64,000 nucleotides of DNA from Ascidia mentula (GCA_947561715.1 OX387201.1:21404001-21468000); one strand, 5' to 3'. Counted from the first letter of the stretch, positions 49,801 through 62,301 are shown. Notes: generated by a model from the letters alone, not told the origin. Numbers and translations are program-made.

Positions 49801-50438
49801 ATAACACTGACAAATGCTGAATGAAGCCTTGACACGAAGGTCCAGACACATTTTAACAGCATAGTAAAACTGTTTGCGATTATTTCATCACCAGTAAAAT
49901 AACCCTAAAAAACTTTACAAATCATAAATTTCATTTTCTCGTCGCCGGTTTTCTCGAAACTTCGTGTGAAATTCATTGCATTAAAAAACTCAGTCAATAA
50001 TGTCATGGCTTTCTTATACAGAATTGCTAATGTGTGTTGCTAGCAACAAATATATCAATGATATCAATTATGAGCATGGTTGTAATCTTGAAAATAAAAC
50101 ATTGCGACAGAACACAGAATGATTCTTGTTCCAAAATGGAAATAAACTAAAGTCTCTACTGGAATGCAAAATAAATTATAATTTGGGAATGAAAAACAAA
50201 CCAAATGTGTCAATGACTTCACCACTTCAATCAGAAATTAACACAAAAATATGAAGGAAAGATGAAGTTAAACTCCTTGGAATTGACTCACCTTGAAACT
50301 GCTTGAAGTATTTGAGTTCTTCCCCTCTAGCTTCCTAACCATGATAGGGTAACGCACGGTGATAGAATAGTAAGCCAACGTGAACAGCATGAAAATTAAC
50401 AGAAAACTCCACAGCTTGAAGGTTGCTGTGCACGTCAT
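46836..50438 (-). CDS. Alpha-1,3-fucosyltransferase (GT10 family)
   Basis: This Golgi enzyme would transfer fucose from GDP-fucose to N-acetylglucosamine-containing glycans. Six exons are placed at 50292-50438, 48966-49010, 48799-48897, 48187-48260, 47699-47815 and 46836-47550. They sum to 1197 nt, or 398 residues plus stop, normal for the family. Exon 1 gives a short cytoplasmic tail, a signal anchor (FLLIFMLFTLAYYSITV) and a Ser/Asn-rich stem, the type II layout. Downstream come MWYPPFAK, an ADYNSTDLPQK region, the TYRRDSDI junction across exons 5 and 6, and the donor-binding FKFYLAFENSWGCKDYITEK with FWKNSL. No lesion is seen. The paralogue type within alpha-1,3-fucosyltransferases cannot be decided. 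Exon 1 is duplicated at 60682-60828. Confidence 0.9.
48485..48690. mobile_element. Non-autonomous hAT transposon (MITE)
   Basis: It begins CAGTGTTTCCCAACC and ends GGTTGGGAATCACTG, typical hAT inverted termini. The 206-bp element is flanked by CTTTAAGT (48477-48484) and CTTTAGGT (48691-48698), an 8-bp target duplication with one change. It lies in an intron of the fucosyltransferase gene and has no coding capacity. Confidence 0.88.
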
Positions 50439-51914
50439 TCCGCCGCTGCAATACTGACTCAAACACGTGATTAAAAGAAACCAGAAACTTTATTCGGCCG
50501 CAGGGCACAAGTTGCAAGCGACGGCTTTGGTATCAACAAAGTTCATTATATGAATATTGGATACTAAGATTTATGAAGATTGGTCGAATTCTGTCTTCAC
50601 ACCTAATTACCACTATCGTAAGAGGCGGAAGTTTTGTGCAATTCTGTGAGTAATGTTACTTGTTGCTTGCTGCATTCCTCAATACTTCAAGACATTACTT
50701 ATTTATTGGTTGACTCTAGTGATTGCTTGTGTGCAGTACTCTTTTGCGTAACTTTTGTTCAATGCAGTTTAATGCATGCAGTAAATGCGTGATTTAATTA
50801 ACAAACTTATGATGGAAAATCACCTGTAGATTTATCTGTGCCGTGGTAAAAACTTAAAATCCATTGGTTTCATCAGCCTGCTGCTATGAAGAACATTAAT
50901 TGAAGGTTTGGAATCATCTTTAATAATAAAGGTTGCCAGATACGGTTTTATGACAACCCCAAATCCATTATTTACCACCGATAAACTTCCTGGCTGTGAG
51001 GATAAATTAAGTCAACTCACAAATGAATGTGAGAAATGAGGAGGTTTGGACACCGACGTAACATGTTGCAACTCCAGTATGTTGAAATGACGTGAGTAGG
51101 AAGTGATACGACAGTCAGTATGGCGTGATTACCTCAATAAGTGTGACGGTGTATCTCCACACATAATAGTCTGTTTTATACGAATTGTCGCAAAATATCT
51201 GTTACGACACAGTTTATGACAAGACAAGTGCATGTGGGTTTACTGATGCAGGGAAGAATGATGAGAAATGCAACCATAGTGCATCGGTAAAGTTTGGCTT
51301 CCGTACCAAACCATTCGGGTTCTGGTAAAATGAAAATCCTTGCATTGTAGTCAACGAATCGCGTCATGAATAATAAAAAAAGCATCTTTGCCGATGTATT
51401 TTGATTGTGATCCTGTGACCACCAGCCTCCATAATATGACGTCAAGCAAAGTGTTTTTGGAACGCCTGCACATGTTGCAACTAAACCCACGTTATCCCAC
51501 GCATTAACTGTCTATATATGAAGGCTCAGATACCATGAAGCCAGTATTTGAAAATTGGGTTTTGAAAAATATTTGCAGTGAAAGGAAGACTTGGAAATGG
51601 AAAACTATTCTCAACATGCCGATGTGATGAAACCATTCGGGTGAGCATTTCGTGTATCAAACATATATGATGTATTGTGCGATGGACAGGAACGATTCGT
51701 CTTAAGCAAGCAACGCTGAATACGTTTAGTTTGTGCTGGGGAGGCGCTACTTCGTTGTTGCGATATGAAATTTGATGTGATTGGTCTTTGAAGTAATTCC
51801 AAGAACTAATCATTGTCATTCCTAAATAATAACGCAGCCAAATCCAATGCATGTTTTTAACGTCAGAAAACTTGTTTTTGTTCTAACAGACATGCACGTG
51901 CTGAACCAATCCCC
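50439..51914. other. Spacer between fucosyltransferase and the five-exon gene
   Basis: Two minus-strand frames of just over 100 codons (51176-51490 and 51526-51852) stay open here and in copy B. Near-identity of the copies gives no evidence of selection, and neither frame has a recognised motif; the first begins at GTG rather than ATG. Confidence 0.4.
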
Positions 51915-52877
51915 ATGAAGGGACCTTGTAAGTGTTATATTATTACTTAGATACTTTGTAGACCAATTATAAACACTAATGTTTTCGCTTTAGTTTACAT
52001 GGTTGGAGAAAAGGATGGAAATGAGGTAAGAAACCTTACTTGATAAATTGCCGTTGTTCAGGATGATACAAAAACTAATGATGTCATGAAAAAAATAACT
52101 AATGATGTCATGATGTGTGTAAAGGACAATTATTCAAAACAAAAGCTTCATCATAAAATCCACATTGCCATATTGATATACTTTGCAGCTAAATATGAGG
52201 AGAGTGACGGTTGAAAACGGTGAAATCACCAGCGTTGTGGCAGAAACTTCGCTTTCTGTAAGTTGTAAACTGCATTTGCCCACAATTTTTTGTTACTTAA
52301 ATTCTACCTTAAGCTATAAAAAACATTTAATATTCTCTTTTAATATGGCCGTGTTATTATGGAAAAGTCAAAATATACGCTTCATCTATGATGAATTCGG
52401 CAAACATTACTCGCAGTTTATATCAGTGAAAATATTCACAGGGAAATGAGAAAAAGGTTGGAGTATTCGAATCAGACAGACAAGACTTAACACCTGGAAG
52501 GGTAAAAGTTTATAACTTTGCGAATCTGTACATATACATTATTAAATGTTTGCCAGATTGCTTCACGAATGAAGGTAGTTGAAGAATATTATTGAAATTA
52601 AACGCTTTACGTTATTTAGATTGCTTGGCTGCTGAAATTTCTGGACTACGAAGTTGGCATTTACACATTCAGTGAATCTTCTGTCACTCCATATCTAAAA
52701 GGAGCCATCATATGTTTATCTGTGGCCGATGATTTAACCATGTTGGCAGGTCCATCTAACGACTGGCTGAAAAAACGAGATTCTGTAATTGTTGTGTTTG
52801 TCAACCCAAGACCGGGATCAAACAAACTTTGCACGATTCCTGAAATTCGTCAAACTGCCGGTGAGACATTTTGCTGA
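51915..52877 (+). CDS. Unrecognised five-exon gene, copy A
   Basis: Exons 51915-51927, 51994-52025, 52189-52257, 52442-52501 and 52620-52877 all have GT-AG junctions, agree in phase, and run from an ATG to a TGA with no stops: 432 nt, 143 residues. The product begins MKGPFYMVGEKDGNE and contains RRVTVENGEITSVV, KKVGVFESDRQDLTPGR and, in the last exon, LKFLDYEVGIYTFSES, ADDLTMLAGPSNDWLKK and SVIVVFVNPRPGS. No signal peptide or membrane segment is evident. A donor-like GTGAGA near 52861 could extend the gene beyond the chosen stop. I do not recognise the family. Phase agreement over five small exons is the main evidence. Confidence 0.6.
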
Positions 52878-53284
52878 CATGCGTCATGGAAATAATGAAA
52901 GTCCCGATAGCTTTATGTGTAACAAAGGTTTATCAACGAATTTTTTGAACAATTGCTGTACAAAATCCTAAGTCCCAAGTTTGACACGGCTTCTATTTGA
53001 ATTAGTGGTGCAGATATTGATTACAAGATGAAATAAAATGCATCAAGGAAAAACCTTGGCAAAAAACGATCTATAGGATACCTTGGAAATATTTAGAATA
53101 TTTTATATTGTTTACATGTTACGTCATAATATGTGATCTTATGAAACATGATACTGTTTAGTGAAGCCATACTTACAGATATATAGTCTTAATTGCTTCG
53201 AAAACATTACGTTGTCGCGTTGTCCGCATAGCATAGAACACGTAGTATTGTTACTGCAGCAACCACAATAAGTCACCAATTCAC

Positions 53285-53360
53285 CGAACTCGAAAGAGAA
53301 GAAATCCTGACCGGAAATAGTATCCAGGATATCCTGGGTTCAAATCCCAGTGAGGTCAAA
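53285..53360 (+). repeat. tRNA-derived SINE fragment (copy A)
   Basis: It contains CCTGGGTTCAAATCCCAG, a B-box (GGTTCAAATCC) in a paired T-arm, then GAGGTCAAAAATAAATA as tail. The same fragment is at 63672-63747 through duplication 2. Confidence 0.6.
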
Positions 53361-54459
53361 AATAAATAGAATATAATTTGTGACACACAGAGTCACATGG
53401 ATTTCTTGGTCCGTTCTTCGACATGACGACTGAAGGATGCAGAAACTCATCTTTTCGCGAGGTTTTCTTCCAGATGGAGTTGGTCCTTCGCAGGATCATC
53501 AACCAACTCACTATTCCTGCCATTGAAAAATAAATCTTGCATCAGTTTATCAGTGCTTATAATTGTATTCAACATGGAAAAATAAGCAAGCTTAATCCTC
53601 TTCCCATATCTTACTTTAACGATTTACATTTGGACTTTATGTGTATGGCAATGATTGGGAAATATTATGCACTTTTCTTTACTAGCGTGTACTCTTATTT
53701 ATGCATGCATTTTTATATTTAATATGTGTATATCTAAATACAAACAATGCGGACACTATACTTAATTCAAATATGTAAACAAATGCTGTAATTTGATCTG
53801 ATTTAAATAATTGTATCAACTAATTATATAGAAACCCATCTGTCTCAAATCACCAAACTGCACTATGGTGTATTGGGTATTTGAGGTTCCCACCTTCCTT
53901 CACTACTGGCCCCATCTTAGGATTTATATTGAAGAAAATTTCTAGATCTGCAAATGCTCGTTTCGAACTCTTTTCAATGAGAATAATTGAACGCAACAAC
54001 ATCAACCTGTAATGCATTGGTGCCAACCGGAAGGTTTAACGAGTACACATACATTAATAAAACAAATTCATGCATCTTTGGATGAGGTTTAGTGTAATTT
54101 TGTGGATTGCAATAAAGCTACTGGGTGTACTGTTGGTAAAACCCAAGTATTGCAAGAAATGAATCGCAGAAGTGCTGTTAATGCACCGGTGATTATACTT
54201 TTGTTCCCGCTTGTTTTCCAAGGAAGTGTTTGTTTGGAAAAAGTTTGTATCTTTTCAATATTAGCAATGCGCCATAATTGTGTTACAACAACAACAATTG
54301 CTTTTTACTAAAGCTGCAACAATCAAACTTTTAACGCCATTTAAACAGTTCAAATCTACGTTGGTTTTTGCACTTCACACAACCACCTGAGGGCGTCAAA
54401 GATTTATATGTGATTTCAATTGAGTGACGCGCTTTGCGTGCAAACGAAATTCCCATTTA

Positions 54460-54520
54460 AGGACCTGACTAGGATATCCTGGGTTCGAAACCCGGTGTGT
54501 CAAAAAATAAATAAATAAAT
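54460..54520 (+). repeat. tRNA-derived SINE fragment
   Basis: ATATCCTGGGTTCGAAACCC followed by GGTGTGTCAAAAAATAAATA, that is a B-box, T-arm and simple tail, related to 53285-53360 and 30765-30830. Confidence 0.6.
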
Positions 54521-55065
54521 AAAATATACCGAAACGTTTTTGTAAAAACCCATTTGATAAAAATTCCAATTAAAAAAACACTACAATTTGCGCATGTAAA
54601 TGTACCAGGTACAAACAAATGCAGCGACGAAAACTGTGAGGACATTTTGGACATTCCGCACGAACCAATAGCAATTTTGTTGTATATACTTGCACACTTG
54701 TCTAAAGAATGAAATTCTACAAGAATCTATTTGACCAGCAAGAATCTATTTGACCAACGAATTCAGGGCCAGCACCCTAGTAAGGGAACAAGCGAACCAT
54801 ATTTGCTTTATGACGTCACAGTCATGTATCGCAAACAAGAACTTTGTCCTGACAAACAATTGGTATACACAACGATAAGGAAATTTCAGCACTAACTGGC
54901 ACCTGCAACATATATTGAAAGATGCAAGCCTTAAATGCTGTTGACAAATTATTAGTATTGTAAGTTAGTAGTTTTTAGGTGTGAGTATGATTTTGATAAT
55001 AAAAATACAGCTAATTAAAACAAAAGAATCTCACGAATAAACTATTGTAGAACATAATTTTGAAC

Positions 55066-58000
55066 ATGAGTAACAACATAGAATTGTTGTCGAAAGAACT
55101 GAGAGATTTGTGTGATAAGGAAGGCAAGGAGAAAGACCCAGTAGAATGTGCACAAATATTCTACAAACTGGCTCAAGAATACAGCAAGCTTCATGTGAAC
55201 CTCGACTGTAAATATGACCAAAAGATGACATTCATCAGAAGTGCAATATTATTCAATGCTGCGCTTGTAAGAAATCCAGAAAATAAAGATGAAATAAAGG
55301 AAGGACTTAGAAAAGTCTGTGGACAACTTCTTAAAGTTGCAAATGCTGCAAAATCAGAAAGTGACTTGGTACAAAAGGCACAAGAAGTTTACAGTAAAAT
55401 AGAAGGTTTGAGAAACAAAGTCAAGTTTTCTCTGCAACAATTGACACCAGAAAACCTAACTAGGCAGCAACATGTGGATATTATAGAAAACATGCGGAAT
55501 AGAATCAATGCAGACTACAAATTACTTATGTCTGACATAATGGATTATTGTCTTTCTGTCATGGGCACTCCACCATGTGAGTATGCCCTGATGGGAATGG
55601 GTTCTTTGGCAAGAAATGAAATAACCCCATACTCTGATTTTGAACACGCCTATCTATTGGAAGATAATGTTGACAAAAGAGAGGATTTTAAAGATATTCT
55701 AGAATACTTTCGATGGGTTTCAGTTATTTTTCACATGATCATCATTAACTTGGGTGAAACCATTGTTCCCTGTGCAACAATTCCACACATTAATGATTGG
55801 AAAGTTAAAGAAAACAATTGGTTTTTCGACAAACACACACCAAGAGGTGTCTCATTCGATGGCATGGTTCCTTATGCATCAAAATTTCCACTTGGAAGAA
55901 ATGAAACAGAAGATAAACCGTGGAGAACTGAGTTAATTCAACCAGTGTCGGGAATGCTTGAATATCTAAAGAGTGATGTAGCAATCAAAAATGGATACCA
56001 CTTAGCTGAAGTTCTCGAAAACTCTTGCTTTGTGTCTGGAAAGAAAGCAATTTATGTTGAATATAAGCAAGGGTCTAAAAACATCTTATTAAAAGAAGAT
56101 GAAACTAAACAAATAAAAGAGAGTTTGAAAAAAGATTTGAAGAACTTTAATCCATTAACTACCTTGCCCATGTTTCATGAGAAATGGATTAAGAATCATG
56201 ATGGGTTTCCATTCGTGTTCTCCTTTCCACGGAGTCAGGAATTCGACGTCAAACGTTTTATTTATCGGAGTACAAGTCTGTTTGTTGCTGCCCTTGGAAA
56301 GATTAATGATGTTTCAGAAACAACGTCTTTCAACATAGTTCGAAAGTTGTGTGAGAAGAAAAAAATTACGAAACCCTTGGCGGAAAATATTCTTTTTTCA
56401 TTATCTCTGGCGTGTATAGCACGGTTGCGGGTTTACACAGAGAAAAATGGTCAGTTTGATATATTTGTAGGATCTCTGACAGAAATGCTGGGTGAAGATC
56501 ATGTTGTAACTTACTTTGAAACAGCTCTGCAGTTGCAATCACAATTGAAAATATCTTTTGTCATTGACGACGATCAACCTGTTTACAATGAGAATTTAAA
56601 CCGGTTGGTGGTATTATATTGGTTGGGAATGAAAGAGATAGCAATAGAAGAAAGTCAAAGTTTGATGCAAAGAACAACGGACACACATGAAAAAATGTTC
56701 AGTATCAATACCATATTTCGCTGTTGTGCTGATCTTGAGAAATTTTTCGAAGCCATGAAGATTTTTGAATTGGCAAGAAACAAATTTGAAAATTGCAGCA
56801 TCGACTTGGAAGGTAAGAAATTCCTTTAAAAATGAAACATGTGCTTTAACTAAACTGATTTAAAAAAGGACTTTGATAAAATCTCAAACATTGTTCCATT
56901 TTTTCAATGATTTATATTCTAAAATTGAAATAATGAAATCTTATTTTCAGTTGCTGCGATGGTTTATGGCAAAGTAGCTTCAGAATGCCCACCTGAGGAC
57001 TCAAAAGTTTATCTAGAAAAAGAGGAGCAAATCCGCAAAGAAATATTGGCTAATATGAAATTGAACGTAACCGAAAAGAAAGGAACGGTTAAAAAGAACA
57101 AACAAATGTTTGACCTTGCAAAATGTCTTGAAAAACTTGGAAAGTATGAAGAAGCATTAAAACTTTGTGAAGAGGTCATGAGAACGTATCAAAACCCACC
57201 GAAACCAGATGAAGTAAAACCTTTCCTTCTATGCAAAATATACATTGCTCAGTGTTTGCATGGACTAAATCACACAATTCAACCTATTTCCTATTTTAAA
57301 GCTGTATTAGAACACGACTCTCTCCACAAAAGCCCTGAATCACCAGAGGATGAGCAAGCAGACACAGAAAATAAGGATTACATAGGACTGTGTCACAAGG
57401 GTTTGGGACTGTCTTATTGGAAAGATAAAAAGTATGCAGCAAGTTTTGAGCATTTTGGGAAGGCAGGTGATGTTTGGGCTGAAACATTCAATTGGCAACG
57501 GCTGAATGAATTGGAAGAGTCCCTCAAGTTAGTTCGGAATTCTCTCATCCAGAAGAAATGCCATGCTGAAGCTGAATCCTGTATCGAAGTTTTAAAGCAA
57601 GTAATTGCTCATTACAAGGCATTTCGTTTTATTTCTGAACCAGAAATACTACAGAAGGAGTTGGAACTCACCCAATCTTTGATGGAAATTACATCACTTG
57701 ATGAACAACAACAGACTGAACTCAAGATGGCTGATATTCTCTTCGAAAGTAAACAATATCAAGATGCTGCAAAACATTACCAACAAGTAGAAAACACGAT
57801 GATAAAAGGCCTATTTTCATTTGATAAGAAACGGCTTGCAAAATGCTAAATAGGTCGAGCAAAATGTGCACTTCAGGAACAAGAAGAAACCTTGGCAGTT
57901 ACTCATTTCAATAATGCAATATCATATTTGGAAGCTTTAAAAGAAGATAGTCAGGCAGATGAAAGTGATCTCTACGACTTGGCATTTTGTCACAGAGAAC

Positions 58001-58998
58001 TTGGCATACTTTATGGAAAAAAGCAGGATTATAGTTTATGCTTTCAACATTATGATGCATCGGTGAAGATCTCATTGCAAGTAATTGCCTTGTCAGCAAC
58101 CATTGCTGAAGAAGTCATCGATGACACTGATAAAATTTTACAGCAAATTCCTCATCAACTGGATTCAATTGGATCAAAACTAAAAAAACAAGAGATTTTT
58201 TGTGAAGCTGAACGATGTCGTCAACTGGAGTTGGAAGTTCACTATCGAATATGGAATGCTAAATACAAAGAAGAAAACCAACTAATGTGGTGGGCACACA
58301 TTAAATTAGAAATTCCTTCAAAGGAAAAGTTGATTTGTGCAACAACTTCATTCGTTGTAAAGCATGAAAATATGTTTCAATTTGCTGAAAGTCTTAGGAA
58401 TTACAGATATTATCAACAAGCTTTACAATTTTACTATGAGTGTGAGGATATGATGAAAAGTGGAATTGTACCCTTGAATAAACATAGGCTTGCCAATTGT
58501 GAAGTTGGTAAAACTATTTGTTTAAATAACCTTGAACCCCATTCAGTTTTACCAGCTGGAGAAAAAACAAAAAATAAAATTGCAAATATTGATGCTGAGG
58601 TTAAGGCATACTACCACTTTAACCTTGGCAAATTTTTCTTTGAAAGATGTGAATATGCTGTTTGCTTTGAACATTTTACCACAGCTTGTACAACCTGGAT
58701 AGAAGTTAATTGTAGTGAGAACTTGAATAAACTACTCTCTACACTTAATGAAAATGGAAGGATTCTTATCAGAAGAAAAATGCATGCTGAGGCTGCACAA
58801 TGTTTTGAAGTAGCTTTGCCAATATTTCACTGCAGAAACAAGATTGCTTGTTTGAAAGAAGCAGAACTTCGTTCTGTTTCGGTCTTAGCTGAATTGCCAA
58901 TTACTTTGGCTTGTTGGTTCTACAAGCAAAATAACATGAAAAATTTCATAAAATGGCTAAAGCATGCTGAAGAAATTTTGACTCTTGTAAAGGATTAA
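55066..58998 (+). CDS. DUF294-type nucleotidyltransferase with TPR-like repeats (one in-frame TAA)
   Basis: Exon 1 is 55066-56812 and exon 2 is 56951-58998, with phase 1 GT-AG junctions; together they encode 1264 codons. I chose the ATG at 55066 because the frame opened three codons earlier begins with TTG. Residues about 170-200 read PPCEYALMGMGSLARNEIT followed by PYSDFEHAYLL, the GS...D-x-E signature of the nucleotidyltransferase fold, closest to DUF294, the PII-uridylyltransferase-related domain (Gly179-Ser180, Asp191, Glu193). The rest is helical, with TPR-like pairs such as LAKCLEKLGKYEEALKLCEE and YYQQALQFYYECEDM. Codon 882 (57847-57849) is TAA where the sister repeat has Glu (HRLANCEVGK), and the frame is open on both sides. 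It may be a polymorphic pseudogene, a read error or read-through. The substrate is unknown. Confidence 0.75.
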
Positions 58999-60192
58999 CA
59001 ATGTTTCAAACTTGTTGCAAATTGCAATGCAGTTTTTAGTTCAGTATACCATGTATTACGTAACTTTGCTTTAAATCATTCCGGAGATTCTCAATTTTTT
59101 TTACCTTGCAAACAACAACCACAGTAAAAACTATTACGTGCATATGACCGGTTAGAATAAAAACAACAATGAATAAAGAAGTTAAAAAATGTCAAACTCT
59201 CTTTAACAAACAAAGAGTTTGTTTCAACTACAAAAGAATCAATTGTAGATATCGCGCTGCATTAAAACATTGAATACCTGTGATCATTATATTTGTAACA
59301 TACACTTCTGAATGTAGAGTTTGTTGTCTAACGTCAAAGCTATGTAGTAATAAATGCACTAACTTGATTTGTTCCTCACGTGTGTCATTCGCATTAAACT
59401 TTGTCATGTTTAAATGTGGTTGGGAACATGCTCTATTATAACTTTTTCATCGATTTGAATTGCTGCAATAGTGATGATTCTTCTGATACAAGCCAGTGAA
59501 TAGACACGCTTCTGTTTGAATGCTGTGGAATTTTATGTGTTGTTGCTTTTTTGTACATATTAACTTGTGTTGCTTTGCCACATATCACAGTCGGTCACGA
59601 AAAACAAACGTTAGTTGATCTCTAGCGACCACTGCCGGGCAATTAAAACAATGTATGTCCATTCCCCCCTTTTTGTTGTGCAACCACTTTTTTGGAGGAT
59701 GTTAAGAAATCCTCAGTTTTAACCAAAGGATATTTTCCTCAAGGTTGCTGTTTCGTAATTTACACAAAGTTCACCAGGTTGAGACTAAGTTTACAATTGA
59801 TGACCCAAGTTAACTTTATGGTTTGTAATCCAACCGGCCCTACATGTAAATGTATAGTGATGCAGAGCTGTATCGAATAAACAAAACAAAACAATCAAAC
59901 AAACACTTTAAAAAGTCAGTCATTTGTTTTCATGAAAATAACAAACACGTAATAAACATCGCTACTTTTTGCACATCATAAAGGTAAGTATTTTCCCGCC
60001 TTTGTTTTGATCTTGTAAGTCGCTGTTCAAAAGACTCATATTCAGATGTATCGAAAGCACGTCCATGTTATAACGCTGATGGCCAAATGGTAAGATATAT
60101 AAGCGAGACCAGGTGACATACGTCACGTCACTATGGCAGTATAAGCTGAGATGCGACACACACACCTACCCATGTCGCAACTACATCTACGC
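58999..60192. other. Intergenic after the nucleotidyltransferase gene
   Basis: Polyadenylation-like AATAAA words occur near 59157 and 59173. No exons of the fucosyltransferase were found here, so the duplicated exon 1 further on has no nearby partner exons. Confidence 0.5.
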
Positions 60193-60681
60193 AACACTGA
60201 CAAATGCTGAATGAAGCCTTGATACGAAGGTCCAGACACATTTTAACAGCATAGTAAAACTGTTTGCGATTATTTCATCACCAGTAAAATAACCCTAAAA
60301 AACTTTACAAATCATAAATTTCATTTTCTCGTCGCCGGTTTTCTCGAAACTTCGTGTGAAATTCATTGCATTAAAAAACTCAGTCAATAATGTCATGGCT
60401 TTCTTATACAGAATTGCTAATGTTTGTTGCTAGCAACAAATATATCAATGATATCAATTATGAGCATGATTGTAATCTTGAAAATAAAACATTGCGACAG
60501 AACACAGAATGATTCTTGTTCCAAAATGGAAATAAACTAAAGTCTCTACTGGAATGCAAAATAAATTATAATTTGGGAATGAAAAACAAACCAAATGTGT
60601 CAATGACTTCACCACTTCAATCAGAAATTAACACAAAAATATGAAGGAAAGATGAAGTTAAACTCCTTGGGATTTACTCAC

Positions 60682-60828
60682 CTTGAAAGTGCTTGAAGTA
60701 TTTGGGTTCTTCCCCTTTAGCTTCCTAACCATGATAGGGTAACGCACGGTGATAGAATAGTAAGCCAACGTGAACAGCATGAAAATTAACAGAAAACTCC
60801 ACAGCTTTAAGGTTGCTGTGCACGCCAT
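60682..60828 (-). pseudogene. Orphan fucosyltransferase exon 1 (duplicated)
   Basis: Copy of 50292-50438 with the ATG, signal anchor and donor site kept. Five substitutions separate it from the parent exon, all changing amino acids (Thr/Ala, Phe/Leu, Glu/Lys, Ser/Pro, Ser/Thr). No catalytic exons follow on the minus strand before 60192, so it is probably a gene fragment unless it splices across the neighbouring gene. Confidence 0.75.
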
Positions 60829-62301
60829 TCCGCCGCTGCAATACTGACTCAAACACGTGATTAAAAGAAACCAGAAACTTTATTCGGCCGCAGGGCACAA
60901 GTTGCAAGCGACTGCTTTGGTATCAACAAAGTTCATTATATGAATATTGGATACTAAGATTTATGAAGATTGGTCGAATTCTGTCTTCACACCTAATTAC
61001 CACTATCGTAAGAGGCGGAAGTTTTGTGCAATTCTGTGAGTAATGTTACTTGTTGCTTGCTGCATTCCTCAATACTTCAAGACATTACTTATTTATTGGT
61101 TGACTCTAGTGATTGCTTGTGTGCAGTACTCTTTTGCGTAACTTTTGTTCAATGCAGTTTAATGCATGCAGTAAATGCGTGATTTAATTAACAAACTTAT
61201 AATAGAAAATCACCTGTAGATTTATCTGTGCCGTGTTAAAAACTTAAAATCCATTGGTTTCATCAGCCTGCTATGAAGAACATTAATTGAAGGTTTGGAA
61301 TCATCTTCAATAATAAAGGTTGCCAGATACGGTTTTATGACAACCCCAAATCCATTATTTACCACCGATAAACTTCCTGGCTGTGAGGATAAATTAAGTC
61401 AACTCACAAATGAATGTGAGAAATGAGGAGGTTTGGACACCGACGTAACATGTTGCAACTCCAGTATGTTGAAATGACGTGAGTAGGAAGTGATACGACA
61501 GTCAGTATGGCGTGATTACCTCAATAAGTGTGACGGTGTATCTCCACACATAATAGTCTGTTTTATACGAATTGTCGCAAAATATCTGTTACCACACAGT
61601 TTATGACAAGACAAGTGCATTTGGGTTTACTGATGCAGGGAAGAATGATGAGAAATGCAACCATAGTGCATCGGTAAAGTTTGGCTTCCGTACCAAACCA
61701 TTCGGGTTCTGGTAAAATGAAAATCCTTGCATTGTAGTCAACGAATCGCGTCATGAATAATAAAAAAAGCATCTTTGCCGATGTATTTTGATTGTGATCC
61801 TGTGACCACCAGCCTCCATAATATGACGTCAAGCAAAGTGTTTTTGGAACGCCTGCACATGTTGCAACTAAACCCACGTTATCCCACGCATTAACTGTCT
61901 ATATATGAAGGCTCAGATACCATGAAGCCAGTATTTGAAAATTGGGTTTTGAAAAATATTTGCAGTGAAAGGAAGACTTGGAAATGGAAAACTATTCTCA
62001 ACATGCCGATGTGATGAAACCATTCGGGTGAGCATTTCGTGTATCAAACATATATGATGTATTGTGCGATGGGCAGGAACGATTCGTCTTAAGCAAGCAA
62101 CGCTGAATACGTTTAGTTTGTGCTGGGGAGGCGCTACTTCGTTGTTGCGATATGAAATTTGATGTGATTGGTCTTTGAAGTAATTCCAAGAACTAATCAT
62201 TGTCATTCCTAAATAATAACGCAGCCAAATCCAATGCATGTTTTTAACGTCAGAAAACTTGTTTTTGTTCTAACAGACATGCACGTGCTGAACCAATCCC
62301 C

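Larger units (their letters stand above)
49803..53613. repeat. Segmental duplication 2, copy A
   Basis: Nearly identical to 60193-64000 in direct orientation, offset 10390, falling to 10387 after a 3-bp deletion near 61270. Differences are few, so it appears younger than duplication 1. It contains exon 1 of the fucosyltransferase, a 1.4 kb spacer, an unrecognised five-exon gene and a SINE fragment. The right end is unknown because copy B runs off the window. Confidence 0.95.
52878..55065. other. Intergenic before the nucleotidyltransferase gene
   Basis: Holds SINE fragments (53285-53360 and 54460-54520) and a two-fold short repeat near 54719-54757 (AGAATCTATTTGACCA). The rest shows nothing I can support. 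Confidence 0.5.

Noticed and set aside
51176-51852. Two minus-strand frames conserved in both copies of duplication 2
   Set aside because: The copies are almost identical over non-coding sequence too, so open frames in both are not evidence of function; no motif was recognised.
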